From positions 124,001-188,000 of the forward strand of contig JAUVXV010000005.1 of assembly GCA_030603365.1 (NCBI GenBank): a DNA stretch of 64,000 nt, written 5' to 3'. The position numbers and the translations under genes were made by a program. The notes under the pieces were generated by a model. That model ran no database searches and was not told the origin of the DNA. It saw nothing but the letters and a program-made list of their open reading frames with translations. This DNA comes from Candidatus Heimdallarchaeota archaeon (lineage in GTDB: Archaea > Asgardarchaeota > Heimdallarchaeia > Heimdallarchaeales > Heimdallarchaeaceae). Positions 8,783 to 18,316 of this stretch are shown one piece after another (within the stretch, counting starts at the first letter, position 1; each line of letters starts with the position of its first letter).

Positions 8783-8893
8783 CCAATATCACATTCTGAA
8801 TACTTTTTACATATATTAAAAGTTTAGTCCTAGATTTTTAGTTTGATAGTAAAAAATAAATTCTACGAGATTTCAATCTACTTGGTTATACTA

Positions 8894-9268
8894 ATGGAAA
8901 AACTTGAAGAATTTAAGGAATTTAGAAAAGAAATGGATGAAAAGATATTTGATTTACAGAATAAACAAATTAATCGTTTCTACGCTATAGATACTGGAGC
9001 TTATCTAGAAGGAGCATTGCCAGTTAAAATTAAAGAATTATTAGGTTTATCTACTTCTCTAGTTCTACGATGTGAAGATTGTATTAGATATCATGTAATA
9101 AGAGCCGTACAAGAAGGTTGTACAGATGATGAAATAGCAGAAACTTTATCCATATCATTAATTGTAGGTGGATCAATAGTCATACCAGAAATGCGAAGAG
9201 CAGTAAATGTTTTATCTCAACTCAGAGAAAAACAAAAAAAAGGAGAATCATTAGATAATATCCTCTAA
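8894..9268 (+). CDS. carboxymuconolactone decarboxylase/AhpD-like protein
   Basis: From the ATG at 8894 the protein has 124 residues; an in-frame TTG at 8843 is less likely. The central motif CEDCIRYHVIRA is the C-x2-C-x3-H signature of AhpD-like alkylhydroperoxidase/CMD proteins, in which the two Cys form a redox disulfide and the His helps proton transfer. The following all-helical EIAETLSISLIVGGS is typical of the family. A TATA-like tatattaaaa lies near 8813. It likely takes part in peroxide or thiol redox chemistry in the cytoplasm. Confidence 0.85.
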   Translation: MEKLEEFKEFRKEMDEKIFDLQNKQINRFYAIDTGAYLEGALPVKIKELLGLSTSLVLRCEDCIRYHVIRAVQEGCTDDEIAETLSISLIVGGSIVIPEMRRAVNVLSQLREKQKKGESLDNIL

Positions 9269-9275
9269 CTAAAAT

Positions 9276-9797
9276 TTATCGATAACTTTTGAGTTTATCC
9301 AGCTCTTCGTTTAGAAGATTTTTAGCTTCAGAAAGAGCGCTATTGATTTTCAAAGCATTCTTATAACAATCAACAGCTTCATCTCCTGTATGAATTTTAC
9401 CTAATTCCATCCAATCTTTAGAAGTTTGAGGAAGTTTGTTTTCAAGAATATATTCAAGGCTTTCACAGGGAGTACCAAATTCAACAAAAACCATATCTTG
9501 GTCGATTAATTCAGCTGAACCCGGAGGAATTACTGAAGAGAAGAATTCTTCTCTGTATCTCGGATTTTGGTACTTCTGAGAAACTAACCATATCCATCGA
9601 GGAGGATCTAAATATGTAAGTAAGACATGAGATTTATGTTCGATTTTTGCCTTACACTTTGGACAATATGAAAAGTTAATTTTCCCCTCTTTGACATCCT
9701 TTATGACCTTAGGATTTTCTGAAAGATTTATAGCTTCGCCAACTCTCTTTTTTAATCTAGTTCCACAATTTTGACATTCTATCTCTTTTAATGGCAA
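9276..9797 (-). CDS. CpXC-domain protein
   Basis: A 173-residue protein. The N-terminal part has two Cys pairs, CQNC and CPKC, separated by about 40 residues, with a following HKSHVLLTYLDPP stretch, the layout of the CpXC domain found in bacteria and archaea and thought to bind zinc. The C-terminal 60 residues (WMELGKIHTGDEAVDCYKNALKINSALSEA) look like a single TPR-type helical hairpin. The function of CpXC proteins is not established. The gene stops 8 bases from the convergent AhpD-like gene. Confidence 0.75.
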   Translation of the reverse strand: MPLKEIECQNCGTRLKKRVGEAINLSENPKVIKDVKEGKINFSYCPKCKAKIEHKSHVLLTYLDPPRWIWLVSQKYQNPRYREEFFSSVIPPGSAELIDQDMVFVEFGTPCESLEYILENKLPQTSKDWMELGKIHTGDEAVDCYKNALKINSALSEAKNLLNEELDKLKSYR

Positions 9798-9848
9798 TAT
9801 GAACCCCTTCTATTATGTTATTACCATTAATTACATTGGTTGACATCA

Positions 9849-9860
9849 TTTATATAATTT
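9849..9860 (+). promoter_or_regulatory. TATA box of the VKOR-type gene
   Basis: The sequence tttatataattt ends 19 bases before the GTG start at 9879, the spacing expected for an archaeal TATA box whose transcript begins at or a few bases before the start codon. It supports a near-leaderless transcript and the GTG start. Confidence 0.5.
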
Positions 9861-9878
9861 ATCCTTCAAATTCACAAA

Positions 9879-10376
9879 GTGACCGACATAAAACCTAAAA
9901 TTATGCTTTTGCAAATTTCTGTAGTAGTTGCACTAATAGGCTTTTTAGATGCACTATATTTGTATTATATGGAAATTTCTCGCAAATTCAAGTGCTTAAT
10001 TAACACAGGACTCTTTCAGTGTGAAACAGTAAATTCAAGTGATTATGCAAAAATCCTGGGGATTCCATTAAGTTTGTTAGGTTGTCTCTTTTATTTAGCT
10101 GTGATAATATTCCTCTTTCTAGCTATATTTGATAAAAATCAATACTGGTTAAGTTTCTTTCTTCCAGCTCTGGTTATTTTTGGTTTTATCTTTTCTATTT
10201 ATCTAACCGCAATAGAGATTTTTGCTATACACTTCTTCTGCGAATTCTGTATAATATCTGCGGTATGTTCAGTGACATTATTTATTTTGATATTGATAGC
10301 CAAACTGAAGAATTTTCCATCTTTATTCTCAAAACTTGATTTCTGGAATATGTTTAAGAAAGAAATTGTGGAATAA
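9879..10376 (+). CDS. vitamin K epoxide reductase (VKOR) family membrane oxidoreductase
   Basis: A 165-residue protein with four membrane helices. It has the VKOR layout: a loop with a Cys pair (FKCLINTGLFQCETV, near residues 47-57), the Ser of YAKILGIPLSLLG, and the active-site CxxC as FFCEFC near residue 120. VKOR homologues in prokaryotes re-oxidise a periplasmic or extracellular thiol oxidase using quinone, like DsbB. There is no fused thioredoxin domain, so a separate partner is expected; TlpA-like proteins lie further along this window. GTG start with a well-placed TATA box. Confidence 0.88.
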   Translation: MTDIKPKIMLLQISVVVALIGFLDALYLYYMEISRKFKCLINTGLFQCETVNSSDYAKILGIPLSLLGCLFYLAVIIFLFLAIFDKNQYWLSFFLPALVIFGFIFSIYLTAIEIFAIHFFCEFCIISAVCSVTLFILILIAKLKNFPSLFSKLDFWNMFKKEIVE

Positions 10377-10440
10377 TTCAAGTAGTCAATTATATAAGTG
10401 GCTTTGTACATGAAGGAGTAAATAGAGGAAAAGTGTGATA

Positions 10441-12672
10441 ATGAGAAAATCTGTAACTTCTATTCTTTTGGTTCTTTTCATCACAGTATCTTTGTCCCAT
10501 AATTTCTCACCAGTTTTGGCAGAAGAAACTGATATTCTATTATCCAATCCAACCACCAATCAACCAATTAAAGAGTTAGTTAGCTCTGGTTCGATTGTTA
10601 TTTATTCAGATGCTGATTTTGAAAGTTATGCTATACCTGGAAGTGGGACGATTGATGATCCATATAGAATTGAGAATTTATTGATAGAATTACTCAACAG
10701 TTATGGGATTTATATCAGTGGTGTTCACAAATATTTCGTTATTCAAAACTGTCATATTAGGAATCTGACTTATGGTGGAATTATTGTTCAGAATACTTAC
10801 TCTGGTTATGGCAATATAACCAATAATGTGGTCGAAAATTGCAATGATGACGGTATTTATGTTCAAAGATGTGAAGGAATAACTATTAGTGATAATACTT
10901 GTACCAATAATATAGATGGTATCAATATAAAACTTTCAAATAATTGTACTGTTAGGAATAACATATGTGAAGATAATCTAGCCGTAGGAATCCATATAGA
11001 GCTTGATTCCCCCAACTGTTTATTTGAGAATAATACTGTCAACTCGAATGACAATTTTGGTATGTTTTTCTATAAATCAAATGGTGCTTTTGTTTATAAT
11101 AACAGTTTAATAAACAATGATTTTGAAGTATATGAGGATACGATCGAAGAATATCTGAAATATGAAATTGAAGATAACACCATCAATGGTACAAAAATGG
11201 GTTATTTTAAAAACTCAGAGAAATTCACAATAAATGATACCGACTACAACAAACTATACATTATGAATTGTTCAGAAGTTGTGGTAGAGAATTTGATTAT
11301 TGAAGGTAACTTTGTAGGAATATTTAGTTACTGGAGCAATAATTGTACTTTCCAACAGAATCTCTTTACAGGAAACATACAAATAGGACTTTATATTCAT
11401 AATTCAAATTTCACAAACATCATCAACAATAACTTTGCATTCAACTTACATGGTTTTGGTCTTGTTGACTCTTTTCATATTCTCATTAAAGGTAATAACT
11501 TTACAAGTGATGGAATAATCTTTGAAAATATAAACATTCTTGCTGTACCAACAATAACAATAGAAAACAATCTAGTAAATGGTTTGAAACTAGGATATTT
11601 CTATAAAGAACAATCTCTTACACTTTCAACTCCAGAGTACGGACAGTTGATTTTCTATAACTGTACTGACATCATTGTATCAAATCAAGTTTTATCTCAG
11701 ACTCAGGTAGCAATTACAGTTGTATTATCGAGGAATTTTGTGATTTCAAACTGTATAACTTCTGAAAGCGCTGCAGGTATAATAATGAATTCTTGTTATA
11801 ATGTCACAATTCTAGATTGTTCAATAAATGAAAACTCACTTGGCTTAAGTGCATATGATCTCTCTCTTTTTACTGTTGAAAATACAGAAATAAATTCCAA
11901 TAGGGATTCAGGATTCGAACTGTTAGCTTCTAATAATGTAATAATCAATCATTGTACTGTAAATAATAATGAGTTTGGGTTATTCTGTATAAATAATTTT
12001 GATGTTAGAGTCAATGGGTCTCTCATAGCCAATAATACTCAAATTAATCTCTATGCTCACGAAATGGATTATTTCTATATTTACTACACAGACTTATACT
12101 TCAGCACCTATGGAATATATTTACAATTGACAGAAGTGTGCTTCATCAAATACTGTAACATCAAGAATGCTGATGTCGATGGGATTCACTTAAGAGATTC
12201 TATTCGTGTTAATGTATTGTGGAGCAATAGTAGCTTAAACTTATTTGGAATCAGATCAAGAGGTTCTACTTTCTGTAAATTCCTGTATAATACATTTGCA
12301 GGAAATGCAGAATATGGCATCTCACTAAATCTTGCATCGGAACATAATCTCATCCATCATAATGTTTTCAATGAAAACAAAGCAAATGATGTTACAGGAA
12401 GGTTATCTCAATGTTTTGATGATGGTTACAACAACACATGGTATGATATTGTAACTTATGAAGGAAACCGGTGGTCTAATATTGATTCATATTATTACCA
12501 AATCTCTGGTTATGCCTATTCTGTTGACATCTTCCCTCTGAATCCTGTTGAAGTAACATATCCTACAGAACCATCTGATGAATCGTCCTTCTATTTACTA
12601 GTTCCATTGGTATCTTTGGTTCCAATAATCGCAATTTATACTATTAAACGTAAGAAGAGAAATATACAATAA
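10441..12672 (+). CDS. NosD-type right-handed beta-helix surface protein
   Basis: From the ATG at 10441 (an in-frame GTG at 10435 is less likely) the protein has 743 residues: signal peptide (RKSVTSILLVLFITVSL), an entry segment with the signature AIPGSGTIDDPYRIEN near residue 75, more than twenty PbH1-like turns rich in NNxxxxN and NCT sequons, then a short acidic/Pro linker, a membrane helix (FYLLVPLVSLVPIIAIY) and the tail KRKKR. This is an extracellular parallel beta-helix of the NosD/pectate-lyase-like class, often carbohydrate-binding, anchored in the cell membrane. No catalytic residues can be assigned. Two other NosD-like genes in this window share the same entry segment. Confidence 0.88.
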   Translation: MRKSVTSILLVLFITVSLSHNFSPVLAEETDILLSNPTTNQPIKELVSSGSIVIYSDADFESYAIPGSGTIDDPYRIENLLIELLNSYGIYISGVHKYFVIQNCHIRNLTYGGIIVQNTYSGYGNITNNVVENCNDDGIYVQRCEGITISDNTCTNNIDGINIKLSNNCTVRNNICEDNLAVGIHIELDSPNCLFENNTVNSNDNFGMFFYKSNGAFVYNNSLINNDFEVYEDTIEEYLKYEIEDNTINGTKMGYFKNSEKFTINDTDYNKLYIMNCSEVVVENLIIEGNFVGIFSYWSNNCTFQQNLFTGNIQIGLYIHNSNFTNIINNNFAFNLHGFGLVDSFHILIKGNNFTSDGIIFENINILAVPTITIENNLVNGLKLGYFYKEQSLTLSTPEYGQLIFYNCTDIIVSNQVLSQTQVAITVVLSRNFVISNCITSESAAGIIMNSCYNVTILDCSINENSLGLSAYDLSLFTVENTEINSNRDSGFELLASNNVIINHCTVNNNEFGLFCINNFDVRVNGSLIANNTQINLYAHEMDYFYIYYTDLYFSTYGIYLQLTEVCFIKYCNIKNADVDGIHLRDSIRVNVLWSNSSLNLFGIRSRGSTFCKFLYNTFAGNAEYGISLNLASEHNLIHHNVFNENKANDVTGRLSQCFDDGYNNTWYDIVTYEGNRWSNIDSYYYQISGYAYSVDIFPLNPVEVTYPTEPSDESSFYLLVPLVSLVPIIAIYTIKRKKRNIQ

Positions 12673-12735
12673 ACTAGCTCTTCTCCTCCTTTTTCTCAAA
12701 CACATTTAAAAAATGTAAAAACTAAGCAATATTAG

Positions 12736-14127
12736 ATGCAATCGAATCAGTATGATTTTTCTCATTTGAATAGAAAAAACAGATTAGCTGGTACAGCAAA
12801 TGATCTCTCACCTGATCAAGCATCAATGTTGGGAGAGATTTTAGGTACATATCTAGGTGGAGAGGAGGCAGTAGTTGTGTCAGCTAGAGATTACCGAAAA
12901 GATACTAGGATGATTAGTCGAGCTTTTAATGCAGGTTTAATAAGTGTAGGAACAACAGTTTTTGAATTACATGCAAGTTCTTTACCAGTAGTTCAATTTG
13001 CTTTAAGAAGATTCAGTGCTCACGCAGGAGTTCATATGGCTGCAGCTCACAGAACAGCTGAGAAGATTAACATAAGAATCTTCGACCAGACTGGTATAGA
13101 GGTTCCTTTCCAAGATATTTTTTCCAAGGAAAAAATCCAGCAGAAACCCATTAAAAGAGCTCCTCCTGACAAGATTGCAGATATACTCTCAGTCAAACAA
13201 GCTAATGATCTTTATAGAGCAGCAATTAGTTCAGCTCTAGGAACAGATATACTCAAACAACAGAATTTTTCAGTAGTTGTAGATTGTGCTTTTGGACCTG
13301 TTGCTGAGGTTTTTCCAAACATTTTAGCACAAAATGGTTGCAATGTATTAACTCTAAATGCTTTCAAACCTGAAAACATACCTGAATCATTGCCAAATCC
13401 GAATTCATTGTCTATTTTATCAAGAACAATGGTAGCAGCAAATGGAGATCTTGGAATTGCATTCGATCCAAGCGGTTCAAGAGCAATTTACTTAGATGAA
13501 CATGGAAGAATAATAGATCCGTGTGTAATAGTATCAATTCTACTTCAAGATAAAATGATAGGAAGACAAGAAGGAAAAGTAGTTTTGTCTAATTCTCTTT
13601 GGATAATGGAAAAATGGTTAAAAGAACATGATATTACTCCTTATTTCTCGAACGAATATCCAGGAGAGATTTCTAGAACCGTACAATTTCAAAGAGCTAT
13701 TTTTGGAGCTGATGAACAGGGGATTTATATTCACCCAACTATCTCAAATGAATCAGAACCATTTGCATCAACTTTACTGTTACTTTCCTCATTTGCTCGT
13801 GATGAGAAACATAAGTATATCTCCACATTTGTGGAAGATAGGGACATCTGCGATAAAGATATTTTTGAGGATAAATCCTATTCTCTCGTTGCTGATCCAA
13901 AATTGTTCTTAAAAAAGATTTATGAGAGAGATAACGAGAACAAGATAATAAATACTCTAAATGGTGTAAAAATAATTCATGATAAAAGGAAATGGAGTCA
14001 TATCTTCAGTACTATAATTCCTTCAAAGATCACCATTAGAGCATGTGCAGAAAATAGTGAAGATAGAGAATCAATATTGAATGAAACAATGTCAATGGTT
14101 GAAACTCTTGATGGTGAATTATCTTGA
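12736..14127 (+). CDS. phosphohexomutase-like protein lacking all catalytic motifs (pseudoenzyme)
   Basis: A 463-residue homologue of alpha-D-phosphohexomutases (phosphomannomutase/phosphoglucomutase/GlmM) along its full length: the start resembles FGTxGxRG as NRLAGTAND, and the four domains can be followed. Yet each active-site motif has changed. The phosphoserine loop TASHNP is AAAHRT near residue 102, the metal loop DGDxDR is DPSGSR, the sugar loop GExSG is replaced by GADEQG, and the phosphate loop RxSGTEP reads FSTIIPSK. It is therefore probably not a mutase; a binding or regulatory role in sugar-phosphate metabolism is an inference. A small zinc-ribbon gene overlaps its stop and a GH57 branching enzyme follows. 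Confidence 0.85.
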   Translation: MQSNQYDFSHLNRKNRLAGTANDLSPDQASMLGEILGTYLGGEEAVVVSARDYRKDTRMISRAFNAGLISVGTTVFELHASSLPVVQFALRRFSAHAGVHMAAAHRTAEKINIRIFDQTGIEVPFQDIFSKEKIQQKPIKRAPPDKIADILSVKQANDLYRAAISSALGTDILKQQNFSVVVDCAFGPVAEVFPNILAQNGCNVLTLNAFKPENIPESLPNPNSLSILSRTMVAANGDLGIAFDPSGSRAIYLDEHGRIIDPCVIVSILLQDKMIGRQEGKVVLSNSLWIMEKWLKEHDITPYFSNEYPGEISRTVQFQRAIFGADEQGIYIHPTISNESEPFASTLLLLSSFARDEKHKYISTFVEDRDICDKDIFEDKSYSLVADPKLFLKKIYERDNENKIINTLNGVKIIHDKRKWSHIFSTIIPSKITIRACAENSEDRESILNETMSMVETLDGELS

Positions 14128-14273
14128 AAAAGAAAAAAGAAATAGTACCAGAACAAGAACAAATGAATGTTTGTTTGAAGTGTGGAAGACCAATTGTACG
14201 CAAAGAGAAATTCTGTATGCAATGTGGTATTATGATAAACATTCGTCAACACTATCCGCATAATCTACTTTGA
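14124..14273 (+). CDS. small zinc-ribbon protein (49 residues)
   Basis: A TTG codon at 14124 overlaps the upstream stop in the arrangement TTGA, and the frame runs 49 codons to a TGA at 14271. The protein has a basic start (KKKKEIVPEQEQ) and then CLKCGRPIVRKEKFCMQCG, a textbook zinc-ribbon knuckle with C-x2-C twice, and a short tail ending QHYPHNLL. The coupling to the phosphohexomutase-like gene and the intact zinc motif argue that it is real. An internal ATG at residue 14 gives an alternative start that keeps the zinc ribbon. Its role is unknown; it may bind RNA, DNA or the neighbouring protein. Confidence 0.68.
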   Translation: MKKKKEIVPEQEQMNVCLKCGRPIVRKEKFCMQCGIMINIRQHYPHNLL

Positions 14274-14335
14274 TTCTAACTAACTTTTCTCTCATTTCAA
14301 AAACATTAAAGAATGAGTAATTTTAGCAACTATTA

Positions 14336-16057
14336 ATGACTAAAGGTTATCTCAGTTTTGTTTTACATGGTCATATGCCTTGGGTACTAGAACAGGGTAC
14401 ATGGCCACATGGAGAAGTATGGTTACATGAAGCAGCTGCTGAAACATACACTCCTACTCTATCAATGTTGACAAACTTTCAAGAGAAAAAAGGTTATACA
14501 GATATGCTTACAATTGGTATGACACCTGTTCTTACTGAGCAATTAGTTCATCCACGTTTTAAAGCAAGTTTTGAGAATTATCTGAATGATCGAATCGAGC
14601 AGAGTATTAAAGATAAAGATCACTTTAACTGGGTAGGAGACCAAAAAATCGCTCAATTGGCAGAACGATGGATCAGCTATTATTCTTCAGTCAAGGAACA
14701 GTTTGTTGAAAGATTTAACAGAGATATAATAGATGGATATAAACGACTTCAAGATAAAGGAGCTATTGAGATAATTACTTGTGGAATCACACATGGATAC
14801 CTTCCCTTGTTAGGAAAAGAAGAGACAGTAAATGCTCAGATAAAAGGTGGACAAAGTATCTACAAATATAGATACGGTGGTAGAGAATCTGCTGGAATGT
14901 GGTTACCTGAAATGGCTTACCGTCCAGAGTATAGATGGAAGAACCCAATAACAAATGAAGAGTTTGATAGAAAGGGAGTTGAGTTTTACCTTGCTAAAAA
15001 TAACATTCGCTATTTCCTTGTTGATACTCCACTATTAAGAGGAGGAGAAAGCATAGGAACCTATCTAGATAAATTTGATGCGTTAAAGAAATTGTGGACC
15101 CAATTTGAGAAACAGAAACCTGATCTAGTAGACAAAGATTATCCGCTCTTTAGACCCTATTTCACAGGGGGGACAGAGGATTATGATAATAAAGTCAGTT
15201 TCTTCACAAGAGATGATAAAACAGGTATACTCGTCTGGTCAGGAGATATCGGTTTTCCAGGAGATGGGAGCTATCTAGAATTTCATAAAAAGCATTGGCC
15301 TTCTGGTAACAGGTACTGGAAAGTTACAGGCAAAGATGTTGATCTGGGAGAAAAAGAGGTCTATGACCATAGCAAAATAGTCGAAAGATTAGATGAAAAT
15401 TCAGAACATTTCTTCAAAGTAGCCAAAGAAAGTATTCTTCAGAATTATAAAGAGATTGGAACGCCAGGAATTGTAGTTTGTCCATACGATTTCGAACTTT
15501 TTGGACATTGGTGGTTTGAGGCTATAGGCTTTCTGGAAAGAATAATCACAAAAGTAAGTGAAGATGAAGAAATAGCAACAACTACAACTAGAAGCTATCT
15601 AGAAAAATATCCTCCAAGTGAAGACATCTATGTTCCTCTCCCAGAGGGATCATGGGGAAAAGGTAATTTCCACTGGATATGGCTGAATGATGATACAACT
15701 GCAAGTTGGAAATATATTTACGAATGTGAAGATCTATTTCTGAAAGCTCTGAAAGAGTTCAAAGTGACCCATTATAGAGATTTCAATCTAGCAAAAAGAT
15801 TGATTAATCAACTTGGAAGAGAATTATTCTTGCTTTCATCTTCAGATTGGACGTTTCTAATCTCAACATGGTCTGCGAGAGATTATGCAGAGGTTAGAAT
15901 AAAACTACATTATGATAATTTCAAAAAATTGTATGTTCTGTTTAAGCAGTATAAAGATGGTAAGATAAATGATCAAGCTATTCAACTTCTAGAAGAAATT
16001 GAAAAAGAAGATAGTATTGCTTGGGAACAAGATGTCTATCAATGGTTTGAGCTCTAG
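14336..16057 (+). CDS. GH57 1,4-alpha-glucan branching enzyme
   Basis: A 573-residue cytoplasmic enzyme of glycoside hydrolase family 57, resembling the branching enzymes of Thermococcus and Thermus. Conserved region 1 is VLHGHMPWVLEQG, region 2 GITHGYLPLL, region 3 AGMWLPEMAYRPEY with the nucleophile Glu near residue 200, and region 4 CPYDFELFGHWWFEA with the acid/base Asp near residue 385. The C-terminal helical DUF1957-type part includes the Trp-rich SSSDWTFLISTWSA segment. It would introduce alpha-1,6 branches into glycogen. A glgA operon lies on the opposite strand 2.2 kb away, which supports a glycogen role. Its stop overlaps that of the convergent gene by four bases. Confidence 0.9.
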   Translation: MTKGYLSFVLHGHMPWVLEQGTWPHGEVWLHEAAAETYTPTLSMLTNFQEKKGYTDMLTIGMTPVLTEQLVHPRFKASFENYLNDRIEQSIKDKDHFNWVGDQKIAQLAERWISYYSSVKEQFVERFNRDIIDGYKRLQDKGAIEIITCGITHGYLPLLGKEETVNAQIKGGQSIYKYRYGGRESAGMWLPEMAYRPEYRWKNPITNEEFDRKGVEFYLAKNNIRYFLVDTPLLRGGESIGTYLDKFDALKKLWTQFEKQKPDLVDKDYPLFRPYFTGGTEDYDNKVSFFTRDDKTGILVWSGDIGFPGDGSYLEFHKKHWPSGNRYWKVTGKDVDLGEKEVYDHSKIVERLDENSEHFFKVAKESILQNYKEIGTPGIVVCPYDFELFGHWWFEAIGFLERIITKVSEDEEIATTTTRSYLEKYPPSEDIYVPLPEGSWGKGNFHWIWLNDDTTASWKYIYECEDLFLKALKEFKVTHYRDFNLAKRLINQLGRELFLLSSSDWTFLISTWSARDYAEVRIKLHYDNFKKLYVLFKQYKDGKINDQAIQLLEEIEKEDSIAWEQDVYQWFEL

Positions 16058-17226
16058 ATATATAATTTTCTCTTCTTTTTTCTATTTACTATTAAAATCA
16101 TTAACATCCCAAGAATACTTAGCAAAGGATAATTTCCTTCATCAGTAGGCGTGGTTACTGTGACTACTATTTCATAAGTTTCTATCAATATAAGATTGTT
16201 AATATCTGATGCATCGAGTACAGAAATTCCATCACCTATTTGTGCCATATAGATAAGATCGTTGGCACTGTCCACATAGATATCTTCTGTTATATTTGCT
16301 ATTACAAGAAAAGTATTAACTTCAAGAAGATTTGAGGGCTCAGTTATATCAATTATACTCATTCCATACTCAAATGTTAAATCATTTGAAGTTATCAAGT
16401 ATGCATAATTTCCTTCAATATATACTTTATCTGCTCGTGTATTGGAGGTCAGATTATAAAACCCTAATATACTGATATCTGATATGTCCGAAATATTAAG
16501 AGCAATTAACCCATCTCCATCCGTTGCTATATAAGCTACATCATCAATAATTTCTACACTTTGAGCATTTAATGAATCTGTCGTACCAGGAATTTCACCA
16601 TAACTGTATGATATAACTGGTTGTGCTTTGTTACTTATATCAAGAATATTTAATCCAGAATCATAACCCACTAGAAATGCATAGTCATTTTTTATTGCTA
16701 TGTCTTTTACCATATCTCCTAAAGAATAACCTTCATCTTTTGTATTTCTAGATAAAACTTGAGGATCTGTTGGGTCTGTAACATCAATAATCGCAAAACC
16801 TTCTCCATTAATATCAATGTAAGCTATTTCATTTTGAATGGTTAAAAATCTAGTAATATTAGCTAAATCATAAATCTTTGAAAGCGGTGAAATACTACTT
16901 GTACCGCCTGAAATGTCAAAAATTACTAATCCACTCTCTCCAGCTGCTGCATATAGATAGTTTTCATTAATCACAAGTTCATTGAAGTTACCAGTATCAT
17001 CATCAAATCTTCCCAGATTTTCTAAGTTATACGGATCACTTACATCTATGAGCTCAATTCCACCTGTACGTTCTGCAACATAGGCAATATCCTCCTTAAC
17101 CTCTATTGATGCTGCAGGATAAGTTAGTGTTTCTGCTGAAGTTGTGGTGTTCATTAGCGAAATTAACTGGAAGGTAAGAATTAGAATAAATACAGTTACA
17201 ATTATAGCTCCTTTCTTCTTTTTCAT
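16054..17226 (-). CDS. secreted LVIVD-repeat beta-propeller protein, membrane anchored
   Basis: A 390-residue protein with a signal peptide (MKKKKGAIIVTVFIL), then about seven repeats of the LVIVD type, each with a segment like AYVAxxxGxIxLIDVSDP (clear examples GGIELIDVSDPYN, GLVIFDISG, GLNILDISNKAQP, GMSIIDITEPSN). Such repeats fold into a beta-propeller on the cell surface. A membrane helix (LLSILGMLMILIV) and the tail NRKKKRKLYI follow. The ligand is unknown. The gene is convergent with the branching enzyme. Confidence 0.85.
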   Translation of the reverse strand: MKKKKGAIIVTVFILILTFQLISLMNTTTSAETLTYPAASIEVKEDIAYVAERTGGIELIDVSDPYNLENLGRFDDDTGNFNELVINENYLYAAAGESGLVIFDISGGTSSISPLSKIYDLANITRFLTIQNEIAYIDINGEGFAIIDVTDPTDPQVLSRNTKDEGYSLGDMVKDIAIKNDYAFLVGYDSGLNILDISNKAQPVISYSYGEIPGTTDSLNAQSVEIIDDVAYIATDGDGLIALNISDISDISILGFYNLTSNTRADKVYIEGNYAYLITSNDLTFEYGMSIIDITEPSNLLEVNTFLVIANITEDIYVDSANDLIYMAQIGDGISVLDASDINNLILIETYEIVVTVTTPTDEGNYPLLSILGMLMILIVNRKKKRKLYI

Positions 17227-17331
17227 TATTCAATCACTTTTCCTAGATCTATAACATTTGATAGATTCAGTTAGTACACTGGAGAAAATATAAAAGGATT
17301 TGGTTGTCAAATGGCAGGTGTTATAATTTTA

Positions 17332-18276
17332 CTATCCTTTTCTTTTTCTCTTTTTTCTATATACTAAAACTGCTAACAATAGAACTGAAAAAGCAACAAT
17401 TTCCAATGAATAGACAACTTTGAAAGTGTCAAAACCTTCTTCGAGGTACATTCTAAATAGATAGTCAGTTATTAGTATTACCTCTTCATTGAAAATGTCA
17501 TAGATTTTAGATTTAGATTCATAGGAACAAAGAACACCATTTGGGAGATATTTAAATGAAACATCATCAGTAATGTTTTTCTCAAGTAATCCATAAACAG
17601 CTTGATATGAATAATGCATATCATATGAAAAACCTTCTAACTTTGTATTATTATAAACAAAATCAGACTTCTCAATTACTGAGAAATTTTGATATATTTC
17701 TTCATTAATATCAGGATCGGTATTAATAATATAATCATCTAATTCTAATGGAAGAAAACACCCTAATATTCCCCGCCAACCTAGCATTGCTGTATTCAAT
17801 TCGAAAACATTTAATGGATAAGTACAATTAATTCCCAAGAGCTCATCAGGATAATTTCCCCCCTCAAATCCAAATAAATTATTATTGTTATCAATTTTAA
17901 ATACTAACTGAATACTATTTGTCTCATTGTCATATTGAAATCTATTTAGAGCACTCTCAATACATCCTTGACTCTGACAATGAATAAAATTGAAAATTGT
18001 TTGATTATCTGTTACTCTAAATGTTAATGTGTTCCTATAAGGTTCGAAATCAAAGAATACAAGAGTTTCATTATTAGTTTCCACATCTGTAGTTTCCCAA
18101 AAAGGGTCATATTCTGTTGTGATTTCAGAACGAAGATATGAAAAGGAATCTTGATGAAGATCCCAATAAGAATCTGCAACAACTTGTTTTTGAGAACTTA
18201 AGATTAGAAAAGTCATCATCAATGAACAAAGTTTTTGAAGATGTCTTTTTGATATCATAACACTGTTAATTCTCAC
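17332..18276 (-). CDS. secreted, C-terminally anchored protein of unknown function
   Basis: A 314-residue protein from a GTG at 18276, or 308 residues from the ATG at 18258, which gives a cleaner signal peptide (MISKRHLQKLCSLMMTFLIL). The extracellular part of about 250 residues has many NxT/S sequons, three Cys and a beta-rich pattern. A C-terminal membrane helix (IVAFSVLLLAVLVY) and RKKRKRKG tail anchor it. No family is recognised. It lies between the LVIVD protein and glgA on the same strand, but the spacing does not demand cotranscription. Confidence 0.68.
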   Translation of the reverse strand: MRINSVMISKRHLQKLCSLMMTFLILSSQKQVVADSYWDLHQDSFSYLRSEITTEYDPFWETTDVETNNETLVFFDFEPYRNTLTFRVTDNQTIFNFIHCQSQGCIESALNRFQYDNETNSIQLVFKIDNNNNLFGFEGGNYPDELLGINCTYPLNVFELNTAMLGWRGILGCFLPLELDDYIINTDPDINEEIYQNFSVIEKSDFVYNNTKLEGFSYDMHYSYQAVYGLLEKNITDDVSFKYLPNGVLCSYESKSKIYDIFNEEVILITDYLFRMYLEEGFDTFKVVYSLEIVAFSVLLLAVLVYRKKRKRKG

Positions 18277-18316
18277 TAGAAATAATAAATGTTTGGAGCA
18301 ATCTATGAAAAAAGAG

